Below, piece by piece: positions 29,747 through 40,239 of a stretch of DNA of 64,000 nt. Below the pieces are notes generated by a model that did not search any database, was not told where the DNA came from, and worked only from the letters and a program-made list of their open reading frames with translations. The DNA is from Aeromicrobium phoceense (GTDB taxonomy: Bacteria > Actinomycetota > Actinomycetes > Propionibacteriales > Nocardioidaceae). The translations under genes and the position numbers were made by a program. The stretch is taken from NCBI RefSeq assembly GCF_013868155.1, contig NZ_JACEOG010000001.1:1674001-1738000 (forward strand), read 5' to 3'. Each line of letters begins with the position of its first letter. Position 1 is the stretch's first letter.

Positions 29747-30418
29747 GTGACTCCGTTGACCTCGACCGCGGCCGACCTCCTGCGCGAGCTGCGCGACGTC
29801 ACGGACCCCGCCGCGCATCCGCAACGGCACTACCGCGGTGGCGCCGGGGTCCTGGGAGTGCGGATGGGGACGGTCTTCGACCTGGCGAAGCGGCACAGCG
29901 CCATGTCGCTGCGCGAGGTCGGCCGCCTGCTCGACGAGCCCGAGTACGAGCCGCGCCTGGCGGCGTTCTGCGTCCTCGACTTCCAGGTGCGGCGCCAGGG
30001 CGTCACGGGCGCGGAGCGCGAGGAGCGCCACGACCTGTACCTGGCCCGGCACGACGCGATCGACTCGTGGGACATGGTCGACCGGGCCGCTCCGCGCGTG
30101 ATCGGTCAGTTCCTGCGGGACCGCTCGAGGGAGTCGCTGTTCGCGCTGGCCGCGTCGGCCGACCCCCTGCGCCGTCGCACGGCGATGACGGCGCCGCTGG
30201 CGTACACGCGCCCGGCCCATCCCGCGGGCATCGCCGACCTCCTGCGTCTGGCCGAGCTGCTCGCCGACGATCCCGACCCGACCGTCTCCAAGCCCGTCGG
30301 CATCGCACTCAAGCACGCGGGCGCCGTCGCGCCGGCGGAGGTGCGCGCGTTCCTGGACCGGCTCGGCGACCGGCTTCCCGCGCCCGTGCGCCGCGAGGCC
30401 CGGGCCAAGCTCCCGTAG
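29747..30418 (+). CDS. DNA alkylation repair protein (AlkD-like HEAT repeats), 223 aa
   Basis: Helical protein with the AlkD-family core: DSWDMVDRAAPRVIGQFL, then RRRTAMTAPLAYTR and LLADDPDPTVSKPVGIALKH. Members remove N3/N7-alkylated purines using HEAT-like repeats without base flipping. The GTG start is 13 bases after the trkA stop, so it is probably co-transcribed with potassium uptake genes, apparently without functional link. Confidence 0.82.
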   Translation: MTPLTSTAADLLRELRDVTDPAAHPQRHYRGGAGVLGVRMGTVFDLAKRHSAMSLREVGRLLDEPEYEPRLAAFCVLDFQVRRQGVTGAEREERHDLYLARHDAIDSWDMVDRAAPRVIGQFLRDRSRESLFALAASADPLRRRTAMTAPLAYTRPAHPAGIADLLRLAELLADDPDPTVSKPVGIALKHAGAVAPAEVRAFLDRLGDRLPAPVRREARAKLP

Positions 30419-30471
30419 TCGAGCAGCCGCCTGTGCACCGGGTGGTGCCGGTCGCCGGATAGCCTTGACCG

Positions 30472-33279
30472 GTGAACAACCAGACGGAGGGCGCGACGCC
30501 GGACGGCGCCGCGCACCGCTACACCAGCGAGTACGCCGGCCGCATCGAGACCGCGTGGCAGGACCGCTGGGAGGCCGAGGGCACCTTCGAGGCGCCGAAC
30601 CCGGTCGGCGACCTCGCCGCCGACGACGGCCGGCACAACGCGGGCGGCTCGAAGTACTTCCTGATGGACATGTTCCCGTACCCCTCGGGCGCGGGCCTGC
30701 ACGTCGGTCACCCCCTGGGCTACATCGCGACCGACGTCGTCGGCCGCTTCCGCCGCATGCAGGGCGACAACGTGCTGCACGCGCTGGGCTACGACGCGTT
30801 CGGCCTGCCCGCCGAGATCTACGCCGTCCAGACCGGCCGCCACCCGCGCGAGACCACGCTGGAGAACATCGCGAACATGCGGCGCCAGCTGCGCCGCCTC
30901 GGCCTGGCCCACGACGAGCGCCGCTCGTTCGCCACGATCGAGCCCGAGTTCATGCGCTGGACGCAGTGGATCTTCCTGCAGATCTTCAACTCCTGGTACG
31001 ACCCCGAGCAGGGCAAGGCCCGGCCCATCGCCGAGCTGATCCAGGAGCTGGGCACCGACGACCCCGAGGTCATCGACCAGCACCGCCTGGCCTACATCAG
31101 CGAGTCGCCCGTCAACTGGTGCCCGGGTCTGGGCACCGTGCTGGCGAACGAGGAGGTCACCGCCGACGGTCGCAGTGAGCGTGGCAACTTCCCCGTCTTC
31201 AAGCGCAGCCTGCGCCAGTGGAAGATGCGGATCACGGCCTACGCCGACCGCCTGATCGACGACCTCGACCGGGTCGACTGGCCGGAGCCGGTCAAGCTCA
31301 TGCAGCGCAACTGGATCGGCCGCTCGCACGGCGCGAAGGTGCGCTTCGAGTCCGCCGCCGGCCCCATCGAGGTGTTCACCACCCGTCCCGACACGCTGTT
31401 CGGCGCGACCTACATGGTGCTGGCGCCCGAGCACCCGCTGGTCGACGAGCTGGCCGCCGAGACGTGGCCCGAGGCCGTCGACGAGCGCTGGACCGCCGGT
31501 GCCCCCGACCCCGTCTCGGCGATCGACCGGTACCGGCGCACCGCCGCGGCGAAGTCCGACGTCGAGCGCCAGGAGAACAAGGAGAAGACCGGCGTCTTCA
31601 CCGGCTCCTTCGCGACCAACCCGGTGAACGGCGAGGCCGTCCCGGTGTTCGTCGCCGACTACGTCCTCATGGGCTACGGCACCGGAGCCATCATGGCCGT
31701 CCCCGGCCACGACGCTCGCGACTTCGAGTTCGCCACCGAGTTGAGCCTGCGGATCGTCCCGGTCGTGCAGGCGCCCGAGGACGAGGTCCTGCCGTGGACC
31801 GGCGCGGGCGTCGCGATCAACTCCGACAACACCGACGTGTTCGGCGACGAGGGCGTCAGTCTGGACGGCCTGGCCATCGACGACGCGAAGGCCGCGATCA
31901 TCGCGTGGCTGGAGCAGCGCGGCCTCGGCGAGGGCACCACCACCTACCGCCTGCGCGACTGGCTGTTCAGCCGTCAGCGCTACTGGGGCGAGCCGTTCCC
32001 GATCGTCTACGACGAGGCCGGCCACGCGATCGCGCTGCCCGACTCGATGCTGCCCGTCGAGCTGCCCGAGGTGCCCGACTACTCGCCCAAGACGTTCGAG
32101 CCCGACGACGCCGAGAGCGAGCCCGAGCCGCCGCTGGCGCGCGTGCCCGAGTGGGTCGAGGTCGAGCTGGACCTCGGTGACGGTCCGAAGCGGTACCGCC
32201 GCGAGACCAACACGATGCCGAACTGGGCGGGCTCCAGCTGGTACGAGCTGCGCTACACCGATCCCCACAACAGCGAGGTGCTCGCCGACCCGACTAACGA
32301 GCGCTACTGGCTCGGTCCGAAGACGCCCGGCGGCACCGGCGGCGTCGACCTGTACGTCGGCGGCGTCGAGCACGCCGTCCTGCACCTGCTCTACGCGCGC
32401 TTCTGGCACAAGGTGATGTTCGACCTCGGTCACGTCAGCAGCGAGGAGCCGTTCCACCGCCTGTTCAACCAGGGCTACATCCAGGCGTACGCCTTCACCG
32501 ACGAGCGGGGCACCTACGTGCCGGCCGACGAGGTCGAGGAGCGCGACGGCGGCTGGTTCTTCGAGGGCCGGCCGGTCAACCGCGAGTACGGGAAGATGGG
32601 CAAGAGCCTCAAGAACATCGTCACGCCCGACGACATGTACGACGCCTACGGCGCCGACACGTTCCGCGTGTACGAGATGAGCATGGGCCCGCTGGACGTC
32701 TCGCGTCCGTGGGAGACCCGCGCGGTCGTGGGTGCGCAGCGCTTCCTGCAGCGCGTCTGGCGCCTCGTCGTCGACGAGGAGACCGGCGAGGTCGTCGCCG
32801 ACGACACCGAGCCCGACACCGCAGCCCTGCGTGCGCTGCACCAGGCGATCGCCGGCGTCACCGAGGACATGGGCGAGCTGCGCTTCAACACCGCGATCGC
32901 CAAGCTCATCGAGCTGACGAACCACCTCACCAAGGAGTCAGTGCGCTCGCGGTCCGTCCTCGAGCCGCTCGTGCTGATGCTGGCGCCCGTCGCCCCGCAC
33001 CTGGCCGAGGAGCTGTGGTCGCGCCTGGGCCACGAGGAGACGCTCACGTACGAGGCCTGGCCAGTCGCCGACGAGCAGTACCTCGTCGAGGACCTGGTCA
33101 CGTGCGTCGTGCAGATCCAGGGCAAGGTCCGCGGCAAGCTGGAGGTCCCCGCCGACATCAGCGACGAGGACCTCACGGCCCTCGCGCTGGCCGAGCCCAA
33201 CGTCGTGCGCACCATCGGCGACCAGGAGATCCGCAAGGTCATCGTCCGCGCGCCGAAGCTGGTCAGCGTCGTCGTCTGA
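30472..33279 (+). CDS. leuS: Leucyl-tRNA synthetase, 935 aa
   Basis: Class I synthetase of normal length for actinobacteria. The HIGH motif is HVGH (77-80) within [15 protein letters not shown], the KMSKS motif is KMGKS (708-712), and an editing domain with [20 protein letters not shown] lies between. It charges tRNA-Leu. TAGCCT (30460-30465) ends seven bases before the GTG, so the mRNA is probably leaderless and there is no room for a T-box leader. Confidence 0.98.
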   Translation: MNNQTEGATPDGAAHRYTSEYAGRIETAWQDRWEAEGTFEAPNPVGDLAADDGRHNAGGSKYFLMDMFPYPSGAGLHVGHPLGYIATDVVGRFRRMQGDNVLHALGYDAFGLPAEIYAVQTGRHPRETTLENIANMRRQLRRLGLAHDERRSFATIEPEFMRWTQWIFLQIFNSWYDPEQGKARPIAELIQELGTDDPEVIDQHRLAYISESPVNWCPGLGTVLANEEVTADGRSERGNFPVFKRSLRQWKMRITAYADRLIDDLDRVDWPEPVKLMQRNWIGRSHGAKVRFESAAGPIEVFTTRPDTLFGATYMVLAPEHPLVDELAAETWPEAVDERWTAGAPDPVSAIDRYRRTAAAKSDVERQENKEKTGVFTGSFATNPVNGEAVPVFVADYVLMGYGTGAIMAVPGHDARDFEFATELSLRIVPVVQAPEDEVLPWTGAGVAINSDNTDVFGDEGVSLDGLAIDDAKAAIIAWLEQRGLGEGTTTYRLRDWLFSRQRYWGEPFPIVYDEAGHAIALPDSMLPVELPEVPDYSPKTFEPDDAESEPEPPLARVPEWVEVELDLGDGPKRYRRETNTMPNWAGSSWYELRYTDPHNSEVLADPTNERYWLGPKTPGGTGGVDLYVGGVEHAVLHLLYARFWHKVMFDLGHVSSEEPFHRLFNQGYIQAYAFTDERGTYVPADEVEERDGGWFFEGRPVNREYGKMGKSLKNIVTPDDMYDAYGADTFRVYEMSMGPLDVSRPWETRAVVGAQRFLQRVWRLVVDEETGEVVADDTEPDTAALRALHQAIAGVTEDMGELRFNTAIAKLIELTNHLTKESVRSRSVLEPLVLMLAPVAPHLAEELWSRLGHEETLTYEAWPVADEQYLVEDLVTCVVQIQGKVRGKLEVPADISDEDLTALALAEPNVVRTIGDQEIRKVIVRAPKLVSVVV

Positions 33280-33318
33280 GCCTGCTGGAGGAGCACTCTC
33301 GCGTGCCACGATGAGCGG

Positions 33319-34209
33319 GTGACCGCCATCGAGCTGAGCAACGTCGTCAAGACCTTCGGTGCCGTGCGCGCCCTGGACGGTGTCGACCTGTCGGTCGAGG
33401 CCGGCGAGGTCCATGGCTTCCTCGGGCCGAACGGCGCGGGCAAGTCGACCACGATCCGTGTCCTCCTCGGGCTGCTGAAGGCCGACTCCGGCACGGCCAG
33501 GCTGCTCGGCGGAGACCCGTGGGACGAGGCGGCCGAGCTCCACCGCCGGATCGCGTACGTTCCCGGCGACGTGGCTTTGTGGCCCGGCCTCACCGGCGGC
33601 GAGGTCATCGACGTGCTCGCGCGGATGCGCGGCGGCCTGGACGAGGCGCGTCGTGCAGAGATGATCGATCGGTTCGAGTTCGATCCCAGCAAGAAGAACC
33701 GCACCTACTCCAAGGGGAACCGGCAGAAGGTGGCGCTGATCGCCGCCCTGGCGAGCCGGGCCGAGCTGTACCTGCTGGACGAGCCGACGTCCGGGCTCGA
33801 TCCCCTCATGGAGGCGGAGTTCCAGCGGGCCGTGCTCGAGCTGAAGGGCGAGGGCGCCACCGTGCTGCTCAGCTCGCACATCCTCGCCGAGGCGGAGGCG
33901 CTGTCCGACCGGATCAGCATCATCCGGGCCGGTCGCGTGGTGCAGAGCGGCTCGCTCGCCGAGCTCCGGCACCTCACCCGGACGACGGTCATCGCGGAAA
34001 CCGCGCGGCCCGCCGCGCTCATCGCGGAGGTGGAGGGGGTGCACCATCCCCGGTTCGACGGCACGCGGGTCACGTTCGACGTCGAATCGGCCCACCTCGA
34101 CGACGCCGTGCAGGCGCTGGCACCCCTCGGCGTGCTCTCGCTCGCGGCCCATCCGCCGACGCTGGAGGAGCTCTTCCTGCGTCAGTACGGCGAGGAGCCG
34201 ACCTCGTGA
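33319..34209 (+). CDS. ABC transporter ATP-binding protein, 296 aa
   Basis: Complete nucleotide-binding domain: Walker [10 protein letters not shown], a signature-like [15 protein letters not shown], Walker [14 protein letters not shown] and switch His in [11 protein letters not shown]. The C-terminal 80 residues resemble drug-exporter (DrrA-like) ATPases. It powers the permease encoded next, with which it overlaps by four bases (GTGA). The substrate is probably a hydrophobic drug or metabolite, inferred from the family. Confidence 0.93.
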   Translation: MTAIELSNVVKTFGAVRALDGVDLSVEAGEVHGFLGPNGAGKSTTIRVLLGLLKADSGTARLLGGDPWDEAAELHRRIAYVPGDVALWPGLTGGEVIDVLARMRGGLDEARRAEMIDRFEFDPSKKNRTYSKGNRQKVALIAALASRAELYLLDEPTSGLDPLMEAEFQRAVLELKGEGATVLLSSHILAEAEALSDRISIIRAGRVVQSGSLAELRHLTRTTVIAETARPAALIAEVEGVHHPRFDGTRVTFDVESAHLDDAVQALAPLGVLSLAAHPPTLEELFLRQYGEEPTS

Positions 34210-35804
34210 GCTCGCCCTTCACGGGGACTCGACATCTCGTCAGGCTCGTCCTGCGACGTGACCGGCTGATCCTGCCGCTGTGGATCATCGGCCTCGGAGG
34301 CACGATCGCGGCCAGCGCGCTGGCCGTCCCGTCGATCTACGACACCCCCGAGAAGATCGCCGGGTACGCGAGCGCGGTCGGGGCGAGTCCGGTCAGCTTC
34401 CTCATGTCCGGTCGCCAGGCCGGGATCGACACCCTCGGCGGCATCGTCGCCAACGAGATCTCACAGGTCGCGCAGCTGGGCATCTGCCTCATGGTGATGT
34501 TCCTGGTGGTGCGCCACACCCGGGCCGAGGAAGAGACCGGTCGTGCCGAGCTGGTCCGCTCGACGGTGGTGGGCCGCCACGCCGCGACGCTCGCGGGTCT
34601 GCTGTACGGCGTGTCGGCGGCGCTCCTGATCGGCCTCGTCACGACCGTCGCGATGCTCGCGGTGGACTTGGATCCCGTGGGCAGCCTGACCTACGGCGCG
34701 GGCCTGACGCTGCTCGGACTCGCGTACGTCGCCGTCACGCTGGTCGCCGTGCAGGTCTCGACGTCGGCGCGGGGCGCCCTCGCGCTGGCCGGGGCGGCGA
34801 TCGCGGTGGGCTACCTGGTCCGGGGCCTGGGAGCGATGCGGGACAACGCACTCGTCTGGGCCTCGCCCTTCGGGTGGGCGCAGCGCATGGACGCCTTCGG
34901 CGACGAGCAGTGGTGGCCTGCCGTGCCCCTGGTGCTGCTGACGGCCGCGCTGCTCGTCGTGGCCGGCCGGCTCACCGTCCGTCGCGACTTCGCGGGTGGC
35001 GTGCTGCCGGATCGCCCCGGGCGGCCGCGCGCGTCCCGGTTCCTCAGCACGCCGCTGGGCCTGGCCCTTCGCCTCCAGCGTGGGCTGGTCATCGGCTGGG
35101 CCATCGGAGTGACGGCGCTCGGACTCCTCTACGGCGCGGTCATCCCGACCATCCCGGACCTGGTCGCCTCAAACCCCGACATCGCGGAGGTCATCGGCGC
35201 CTCACCCGACGTCGAGGAGCAGCTCATCGACGCGTTCCTGCGCTACATCTTCCTGTTCATGGCGGTCGTCTCCTGCGGCTTCGCGGTCACGTCGGTACTC
35301 CGGCTCCGCGCGGAGGAGGAGTCCGGCCGCGCGGAGCTGGTGCTGGCCACCGGTGTCCGGCGGGTCTCGTGGATGGCCGCCGCCGTCTCGGTCGCGTTCG
35401 TCGGTGCACTGCTCCTCTCGCTGCTGATGGGTCTGGGCCTCGCCGTGGGCTACGCGGTCGGCCTGGGGGAGTGGGACCGGATCGTGGAGCAGGTGGGCGG
35501 GCAGGTGAGCTACCTGCCGGGCGTGCTCGTCGTGGCCGCGCTCGCCGTCGCCCTCTTCGGGCTGTGGCCGCACCGCGCCCTGCTGGCGTGGGCGGTCGTG
35601 GCGTTCGTCGCCCTCCAGGTCATGCTCGGTGAGACGCTGCGGCTGCCGGACTGGGTCGACTCGCTCTCGCCGTTCACGCACCTGCCCGAGGTGCCGGTCG
35701 AAGGGTTCGACCCGGTCCCTGCGCTGGTCGAGATCGTCCTGGCGGCGGCCCTGGTGGCGGTGGGCCTGTGGGCGTTCCGGCGCCGCGACATCACCACCGG
35801 GTGA
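34206..35804 (+). CDS. ABC-2 type exporter permease, 532 aa
   Basis: About twelve hydrophobic segments in two similar halves, each carrying [12 protein letters not shown] or [16 protein letters not shown] before a membrane helix. This duplicated RAEEE-GRAE pattern is typical of the tetronasin/polyketide-antibiotic exporter permeases of actinobacteria. It forms an exporter with the preceding ATPase. The GTG at 34206 overlaps the ATPase stop. It ends 11 bases before the convergent narK gene with no visible terminator between. Confidence 0.85.
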   Translation: MSSPFTGTRHLVRLVLRRDRLILPLWIIGLGGTIAASALAVPSIYDTPEKIAGYASAVGASPVSFLMSGRQAGIDTLGGIVANEISQVAQLGICLMVMFLVVRHTRAEEETGRAELVRSTVVGRHAATLAGLLYGVSAALLIGLVTTVAMLAVDLDPVGSLTYGAGLTLLGLAYVAVTLVAVQVSTSARGALALAGAAIAVGYLVRGLGAMRDNALVWASPFGWAQRMDAFGDEQWWPAVPLVLLTAALLVVAGRLTVRRDFAGGVLPDRPGRPRASRFLSTPLGLALRLQRGLVIGWAIGVTALGLLYGAVIPTIPDLVASNPDIAEVIGASPDVEEQLIDAFLRYIFLFMAVVSCGFAVTSVLRLRAEEESGRAELVLATGVRRVSWMAAAVSVAFVGALLLSLLMGLGLAVGYAVGLGEWDRIVEQVGGQVSYLPGVLVVAALAVALFGLWPHRALLAWAVVAFVALQVMLGETLRLPDWVDSLSPFTHLPEVPVEGFDPVPALVEIVLAAALVAVGLWAFRRRDITTG

Positions 35805-35815
35805 TCCGACCCGCC

Positions 35816-37141
35816 TCAGACCCGCGCCGCAGCCGTCTCGGTGCCGGGCCGGGCGTAGACGCCCCAGGCCACGACCAGCATCACGGCGTACACCCCGGCG
35901 AAGGCCCACAGGCCGCCGGTGATGCCCAGCTCGGCGAACGTTCGGGGGACGAAGAACGAGCCCAGCGCACCGACGGCGCCCGCGATGCCGATGCAGCCGG
36001 CCGCCGCCCGGTGCGCGCGTGCCTTCGCGGCGTCGTCGTCGGCGCCGATGAGGAACGCGATCGGGATCATCCGGTAGACCGAGCCGTTGCCGATGCCCGC
36101 GGCGGCGAACAGCAGCAGGAACAGTCCCAGGAAGAGCCCGAAGCCGGCCTCCTCGACGGTGAGCACCAGACCGACGACGCCGACGCCCATGGCCAGGTAC
36201 GAGCCCATCGTCACGCGGGTGCCGCCGAACCGGTCGGCCAGCGCACCGCCGAAGGGTCGGGTCAGGGCGCCGGTGGCCGCGCCGAGGAACGCCACCGCGA
36301 TCGGCACGTCCGGGTGCATCGCCTTCATGAGCGTGGGGAACGTCAGCGAGAAGCCCAGGAACGAGCCGAACGTGCCGATGTACAGGAACGAGATCACCCA
36401 GGTGTGGTGGTTCTTCACGGCGAGCGCGTAGCTGCGCAGGTCCGACTTCGCGTTCGACAGGTTGTTCATGAGCACGAACGCCGCGAGCGCCGACAGGATC
36501 GCGGCGGGCACGAAGATCAGGCCGGCGCGCCCGAGCGCGATGCCCGCGCCCGACGTGATGATGAGCGGCACGACCAGCTGCACGATGCCGGTGCCGAGGT
36601 TGCCGCCGGCGGCGTTGATGCCGAGCGCCTTGCCCTTCTCGCGCTGCGGGTAGAAGAACGAGATGTTGACCATCGACGAGGCGAAGTTGCCGCCGCCGAG
36701 CCCCGCGAGCGACGCCACCAGGAGCATGACGCCGAACGAGGTCGTCGGGTCGCTGACGGCCCACGCCAGCCCGAGTGAGGGGATGAGCAGCAGCAGTGCC
36801 GAGATCACCGTCCAGTTCCGCCCGCCGAACACCGGGACCATGAAGGTGTAGAGCACGCGCATGGCCGCGCCGGTGAGTCCGGGCAGCGCGATCAGCCAGT
36901 AGAGCTGGTCGGTCGTGTAGGCGAAGCCGGCGGCGCCGAGGTTGGGCACCACCACGCTCCACACGCCGAGCATCATGAAGCCGAAGAACTCGGCGAAGAC
37001 CGAGACGGCGAGGTTGCGGCGGGCGATCGCGCGTCCCTCGCCCTCCCACTGGTCGGTGTCCTCGGGGTTCCAGCCGTCGATCCAGCGGCCGGGGCGGTGG
37101 ACGAGTGTCGAGGTCTGCAGGTCGGTCTTCACGGTGGTCAT
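35816..37141 (-). CDS. narK: Nitrate/nitrite transporter, MFS NarK/NasA type, 441 aa
   Basis: Twelve-TM MFS protein with the nitrate signature blocks: a glycine-rich ASLAGLGGGNFASSMVNISF in TM5 and AAGGNLGTGIVQL near the second signature position, plus ALADRFGGTRVTMGS. It imports nitrate (or exports nitrite) for the divergent nitrate/nitrite reductase operon. AGGAG lies eight bases before the ATG, and TAGCGT (37177-37182, leftward) is a likely -10, giving a leader of about 30 bases. A GlnR-like box lies upstream. Confidence 0.92.
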   Translation of the reverse strand: MTTVKTDLQTSTLVHRPGRWIDGWNPEDTDQWEGEGRAIARRNLAVSVFAEFFGFMMLGVWSVVVPNLGAAGFAYTTDQLYWLIALPGLTGAAMRVLYTFMVPVFGGRNWTVISALLLLIPSLGLAWAVSDPTTSFGVMLLVASLAGLGGGNFASSMVNISFFYPQREKGKALGINAAGGNLGTGIVQLVVPLIITSGAGIALGRAGLIFVPAAILSALAAFVLMNNLSNAKSDLRSYALAVKNHHTWVISFLYIGTFGSFLGFSLTFPTLMKAMHPDVPIAVAFLGAATGALTRPFGGALADRFGGTRVTMGSYLAMGVGVVGLVLTVEEAGFGLFLGLFLLLFAAAGIGNGSVYRMIPIAFLIGADDDAAKARAHRAAAGCIGIAGAVGALGSFFVPRTFAELGITGGLWAFAGVYAVMLVVAWGVYARPGTETAAARV

Positions 37142-37215
37142 CAGGACTCCTGACGCGGGTCGGGTCGGACGCCACGACGCTAGGAACGCCGCATTTCACC
37201 CACGCGCTCCTTCGG

Positions 37216-37242
37216 GTAACCGGGCGGGAACGTTCTCCTCAC
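37216..37242 (+). promoter_or_regulatory. GlnR-like box between narK and nirB
   Basis: GTAAC (37216-37220), six bases, GGAAC (37227-37231), six bases, CTCAC (37238-37242) follow the actinobacterial GlnR pattern GTNAC-n6-GAAAC-n6-GTNAC with one mismatch in each of the last two elements. It lies about 90 bases before nirB and about 75 before narK. GlnR activates nirBD in Streptomyces and Mycobacterium under nitrogen limitation, so the site fits the genes. Confidence 0.6.
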
Positions 37243-37330
37243 AGGCCGTCCCGTCCGGGTGTGAGACCGATGTCATTGTTTGTTACATCCACATCTCGGG
37301 TCGGAAACCTGCGGCACCGAGGCTGGATGC

Positions 37331-39892
37331 ATGACACGCAAGAGACTCATCGTCGTCGGCGCCGGCATGGTCGCGCGCCGCCTGGTCGAGGCACTCGTCG
37401 AGCGCGGCGCCACCGCGCAGTGGGACATCGACGTGTTCGGTGAGGAGAGCCGCCCGCCCTACGACCGCGTGGCGCTCACCTCCTTCTTCACGGTCGCCGA
37501 CCCCGACGACCTGCTGCTCGGCGACCAGGCCCTGTGGCGCACGCCGGGCGTCCGCCTGCACCGACACGCCCAGGTCGGGGGCATCGACCGGGAGTCCCGC
37601 ACGATCACGGTGCACGGTCGCGAGGAGCACTACGACGAGCTCGTGCTGGCCACCGGCTCGTACGCCGCGGTGCCGCCGATCGACGGTGCCGACCTGCCGG
37701 GCTGCTTCGTCTACCGCACGGTCGACGACGTCACCGAGCTGCGCACGTGGGTGCGTGACCGCGGCGAGCAGCTCGGTCACCCGGCTCGCGGCGTCGTCAT
37801 CGGAGGCGGCCTGCTGGGCCTCGAGGCCGCCGGCGCGCTGCGCGAGCTGGGCGCGGACTGCACGGTCGTCGAGTTCGCCGACCGCCTCATGCCCGTCCAG
37901 CTCGACCTGGCCGGCGGACAGGCGCTGCGCCGCCTCATCGAGGGCCTCGGCGTCGAGGTGCGCACCTCCACCGCCACGAAGTCCGTGCGCACCGGCCGCG
38001 GCACCAAGAAGGTCGGCCGGATGACCTTCGCCGACGGCGAGACCATCCCGGCCGACGTCGTCGTCTTCGCCACCGGCGTGCGGCCCCGCGACGAGCTGGC
38101 CCGCGATGCGGGGCTGGAGGTGCACCCGCGCGGCGGCGTCATGGCCGACCCGGCCTGCCGCACCAGCGACGAGCACATCTGGGCCATCGGCGAGGTCGCC
38201 TGCATCGCCGACCGCGTCTGGGGCCTCGTGGGCCCGGGCTACACGATGGCCGAGGTCGTGGCCGACCGGCTGCTCGGCGGCTCGGCCGCCTTCACCGGCG
38301 CCGACCTGTCCACCAAGCTCAAGCTGATGGGCGTCGACGTCGCCAGCTTCGGCGACGCCTTCGCCGCGAAGGGCGGCAGCCTCGAGGTCGTCTACGCCGA
38401 CCCGCTCGCCGGCGTCTACAAGAAGCTCGTGATGAGCGACGACGCCTCCACGCTGCTCGGCGGCATGCTCGTCGGCGACGCCTCGGCCTACACGAGCCTG
38501 CGCCCGATGGTCGACGCCGAGCTCGGCAGCGATCCCGCGGCCTGGCTCATGCCCGACGGCGTCGAGCCGCCCTCCACGGGCGCACTGCCCGACACGGCCA
38601 CCGTCTGCTCCTGCAACAACGTGTCGGCCGGCTCGATCCGGTGCGCGATCAGCGGCGGTGAGTGCACCGACCTCGCCGGCGTGAAGGCGTGCACGAAGGC
38701 CGGCACCAGCTGCGGCTCGTGCGTGCCGCTGGTGAAGCAGATCGTCAACGCCGAGCTCGAGTCGCAGGGCATCGCCGTCAGCAACGCGCTGTGCGAGCAC
38801 TTCGACCTGAGCCGCGCCGAGCTGTACGAGGTCGCCCGCATGACCGGCATCGGCTCCTTCAGCGAGCTGATCGCCAAGCACGGCCGCGGCCAGGGCTGCG
38901 ACATCTGCCGCCCCGTCGCCGCCTCGATCCTGTCGACGCTGGGGCGCGGCCACGTGCTCGACCGCGAGAACGCGCGCCTGCAGGACACGAACGACCACGT
39001 CATGGCGAACCTGCAGAAGGACGGCACCTACTCGGTCGTGCCGCGCATCCCCGGCGGCGAGGTCACGCCCGAGGGGCTCATCGTCATCGGCCAGGTCGCC
39101 GCCGACTTCGGGCTCTACACGAAGATCACCGGCGGCCAGCGGATCGACCTCTTCGGCGCCCGCATCGACCAGCTGCCGGCGATCTGGAAGCGCCTCGTGG
39201 ACGCGGGCTTCGAGTCGGGTCACGCGTACGGCAAGAGCCTGCGCACCGTGAAGTCGTGCGTCGGCCAGACCTGGTGCCGGTACGGCGTGCAGGACTCCGT
39301 CGGCCTGGCCGTCGAGCTCGAGCTGCGCTACCGCGGCCTGCGCTCGCCGCACAAGATCAAGCTCGGCGTCTCGGGCTGCGCCCGCGAGTGTGCCGAGGCC
39401 CGAGGCAAGGACGTCGGCGTGATCGCCACCGACAACGGCTGGAACATGTACGTCGGCGGCAACGGCGGCTTCACGCCCCGCCACGCGCAGCTCTTCGCGG
39501 AGGATCTCACCACCGAGGAGCTGATCCGGGCCATCGACCGATTCCTGCTCTACTACGTGCGCACGGCCGACCGGCTGCAGCGGACGGCGCCCTGGATCGA
39601 GTCGATCGAGGGAGGCATCGAGCACGTGCGCGACGTCGTCCTGCACGACTCGCTCGGCATCGGGGAGGAGCTGGACGCGCAGATGGCCGAGCACGTCGAG
39701 AACTACGCCGACGAGTGGGCGCAGACCCTGGCCGACCCGGAGAAGCTGGCCCAGTTCGGCTCCTTCGTCAACGCCCCGGACACCCCCGATCCCGACCTGT
39801 CCTACGTCGAGGAACGCGGGCAGCGCCGGCCCGCCGACCCCGTCGTGATCGCCGGCGGCACGCTGCCCGTGCGGACGGAGGCTGTTCAATGA
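37331..39892 (+). CDS. nirB: Assimilatory nitrite reductase large subunit, 853 aa
   Basis: N-terminal FAD/NAD(P)H domains (LIVVGAGMVARRLVEAL, then GVVIGGGLLGLEAAGAL). BFD-type [2Fe-2S] cysteines follow in CSCNNVSAGSIRCAI and CTKAGTSCGSCVP. The C-terminal sulfite/nitrite reductase part has C643, C649, C683 and C687 holding the coupled [4Fe-4S]-siroheme. It reduces nitrite to ammonium with six electrons from NAD(P)H. The ATG at 37331 starts directly at the FAD-binding strand. It overlaps nirD by four bases. Confidence 0.97.
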   Translation: MTRKRLIVVGAGMVARRLVEALVERGATAQWDIDVFGEESRPPYDRVALTSFFTVADPDDLLLGDQALWRTPGVRLHRHAQVGGIDRESRTITVHGREEHYDELVLATGSYAAVPPIDGADLPGCFVYRTVDDVTELRTWVRDRGEQLGHPARGVVIGGGLLGLEAAGALRELGADCTVVEFADRLMPVQLDLAGGQALRRLIEGLGVEVRTSTATKSVRTGRGTKKVGRMTFADGETIPADVVVFATGVRPRDELARDAGLEVHPRGGVMADPACRTSDEHIWAIGEVACIADRVWGLVGPGYTMAEVVADRLLGGSAAFTGADLSTKLKLMGVDVASFGDAFAAKGGSLEVVYADPLAGVYKKLVMSDDASTLLGGMLVGDASAYTSLRPMVDAELGSDPAAWLMPDGVEPPSTGALPDTATVCSCNNVSAGSIRCAISGGECTDLAGVKACTKAGTSCGSCVPLVKQIVNAELESQGIAVSNALCEHFDLSRAELYEVARMTGIGSFSELIAKHGRGQGCDICRPVAASILSTLGRGHVLDRENARLQDTNDHVMANLQKDGTYSVVPRIPGGEVTPEGLIVIGQVAADFGLYTKITGGQRIDLFGARIDQLPAIWKRLVDAGFESGHAYGKSLRTVKSCVGQTWCRYGVQDSVGLAVELELRYRGLRSPHKIKLGVSGCARECAEARGKDVGVIATDNGWNMYVGGNGGFTPRHAQLFAEDLTTEELIRAIDRFLLYYVRTADRLQRTAPWIESIEGGIEHVRDVVLHDSLGIGEELDAQMAEHVENYADEWAQTLADPEKLAQFGSFVNAPDTPDPDLSYVEERGQRRPADPVVIAGGTLPVRTEAVQ

Positions 39893-40239
39893 GCGCCGCT
39901 GTGTCGGAGAGCGCATGGACCGCGGTGTGCACGATCGACCGCCTCTGGGTCGACCGCGGCGCGGCGGCGCTGGTCAACGGCGAGCAGGTGGCGCTCTTCC
40001 GCCTCGGCGACGGCGAGATCCTCGCGGTGGGCCACCGCGACCCGTTCACCGGCTCGAACGTCATCGCCCGCGGTCTCGTCGGGTCGCGGGGCGACGTGCC
40101 GACCGTCGCGTCGCCCCTGCACAAGCAGGTGTTCGACCTGCGCACCGGCGTCTGCCTCGACGACCCCGAGGTCTCGCTGGGCCACTGGGACGTGCGGGTG
40201 GTCGACGACGTCGTGTGGCTGAGACGGGGCGACGCGTGA
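39889..40239 (+). CDS. nirD: Nitrite reductase small subunit NirD, 116 aa
   Basis: Rieske-fold protein of the NirD family: ALVNGEQVALFRLGDGEILAV and SPLHKQVFDLRTGVCLDD are the typical strands. As in other NirD proteins, the Rieske cysteine-histidine cluster ligands are largely absent. It partners NirB. The ATG overlaps the nirB stop (ATGA) and its own stop overlaps the next start (GTGA). Confidence 0.93.
   Translation: MSAAVSESAWTAVCTIDRLWVDRGAAALVNGEQVALFRLGDGEILAVGHRDPFTGSNVIARGLVGSRGDVPTVASPLHKQVFDLRTGVCLDDPEVSLGHWDVRVVDDVVWLRRGDA

Noticed and set aside
30419-30471. T-box or leader regulating leuS
   Set aside because: The -10 hexamer lies seven bases before the GTG, leaving no leader, and no stem-loop with a T-box-like sequence is visible.
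37283-39916. 877-codon minus-strand frame opposite nirB
   Set aside because: nirB is complete with all cofactor ligands; the antisense frame has no family features.
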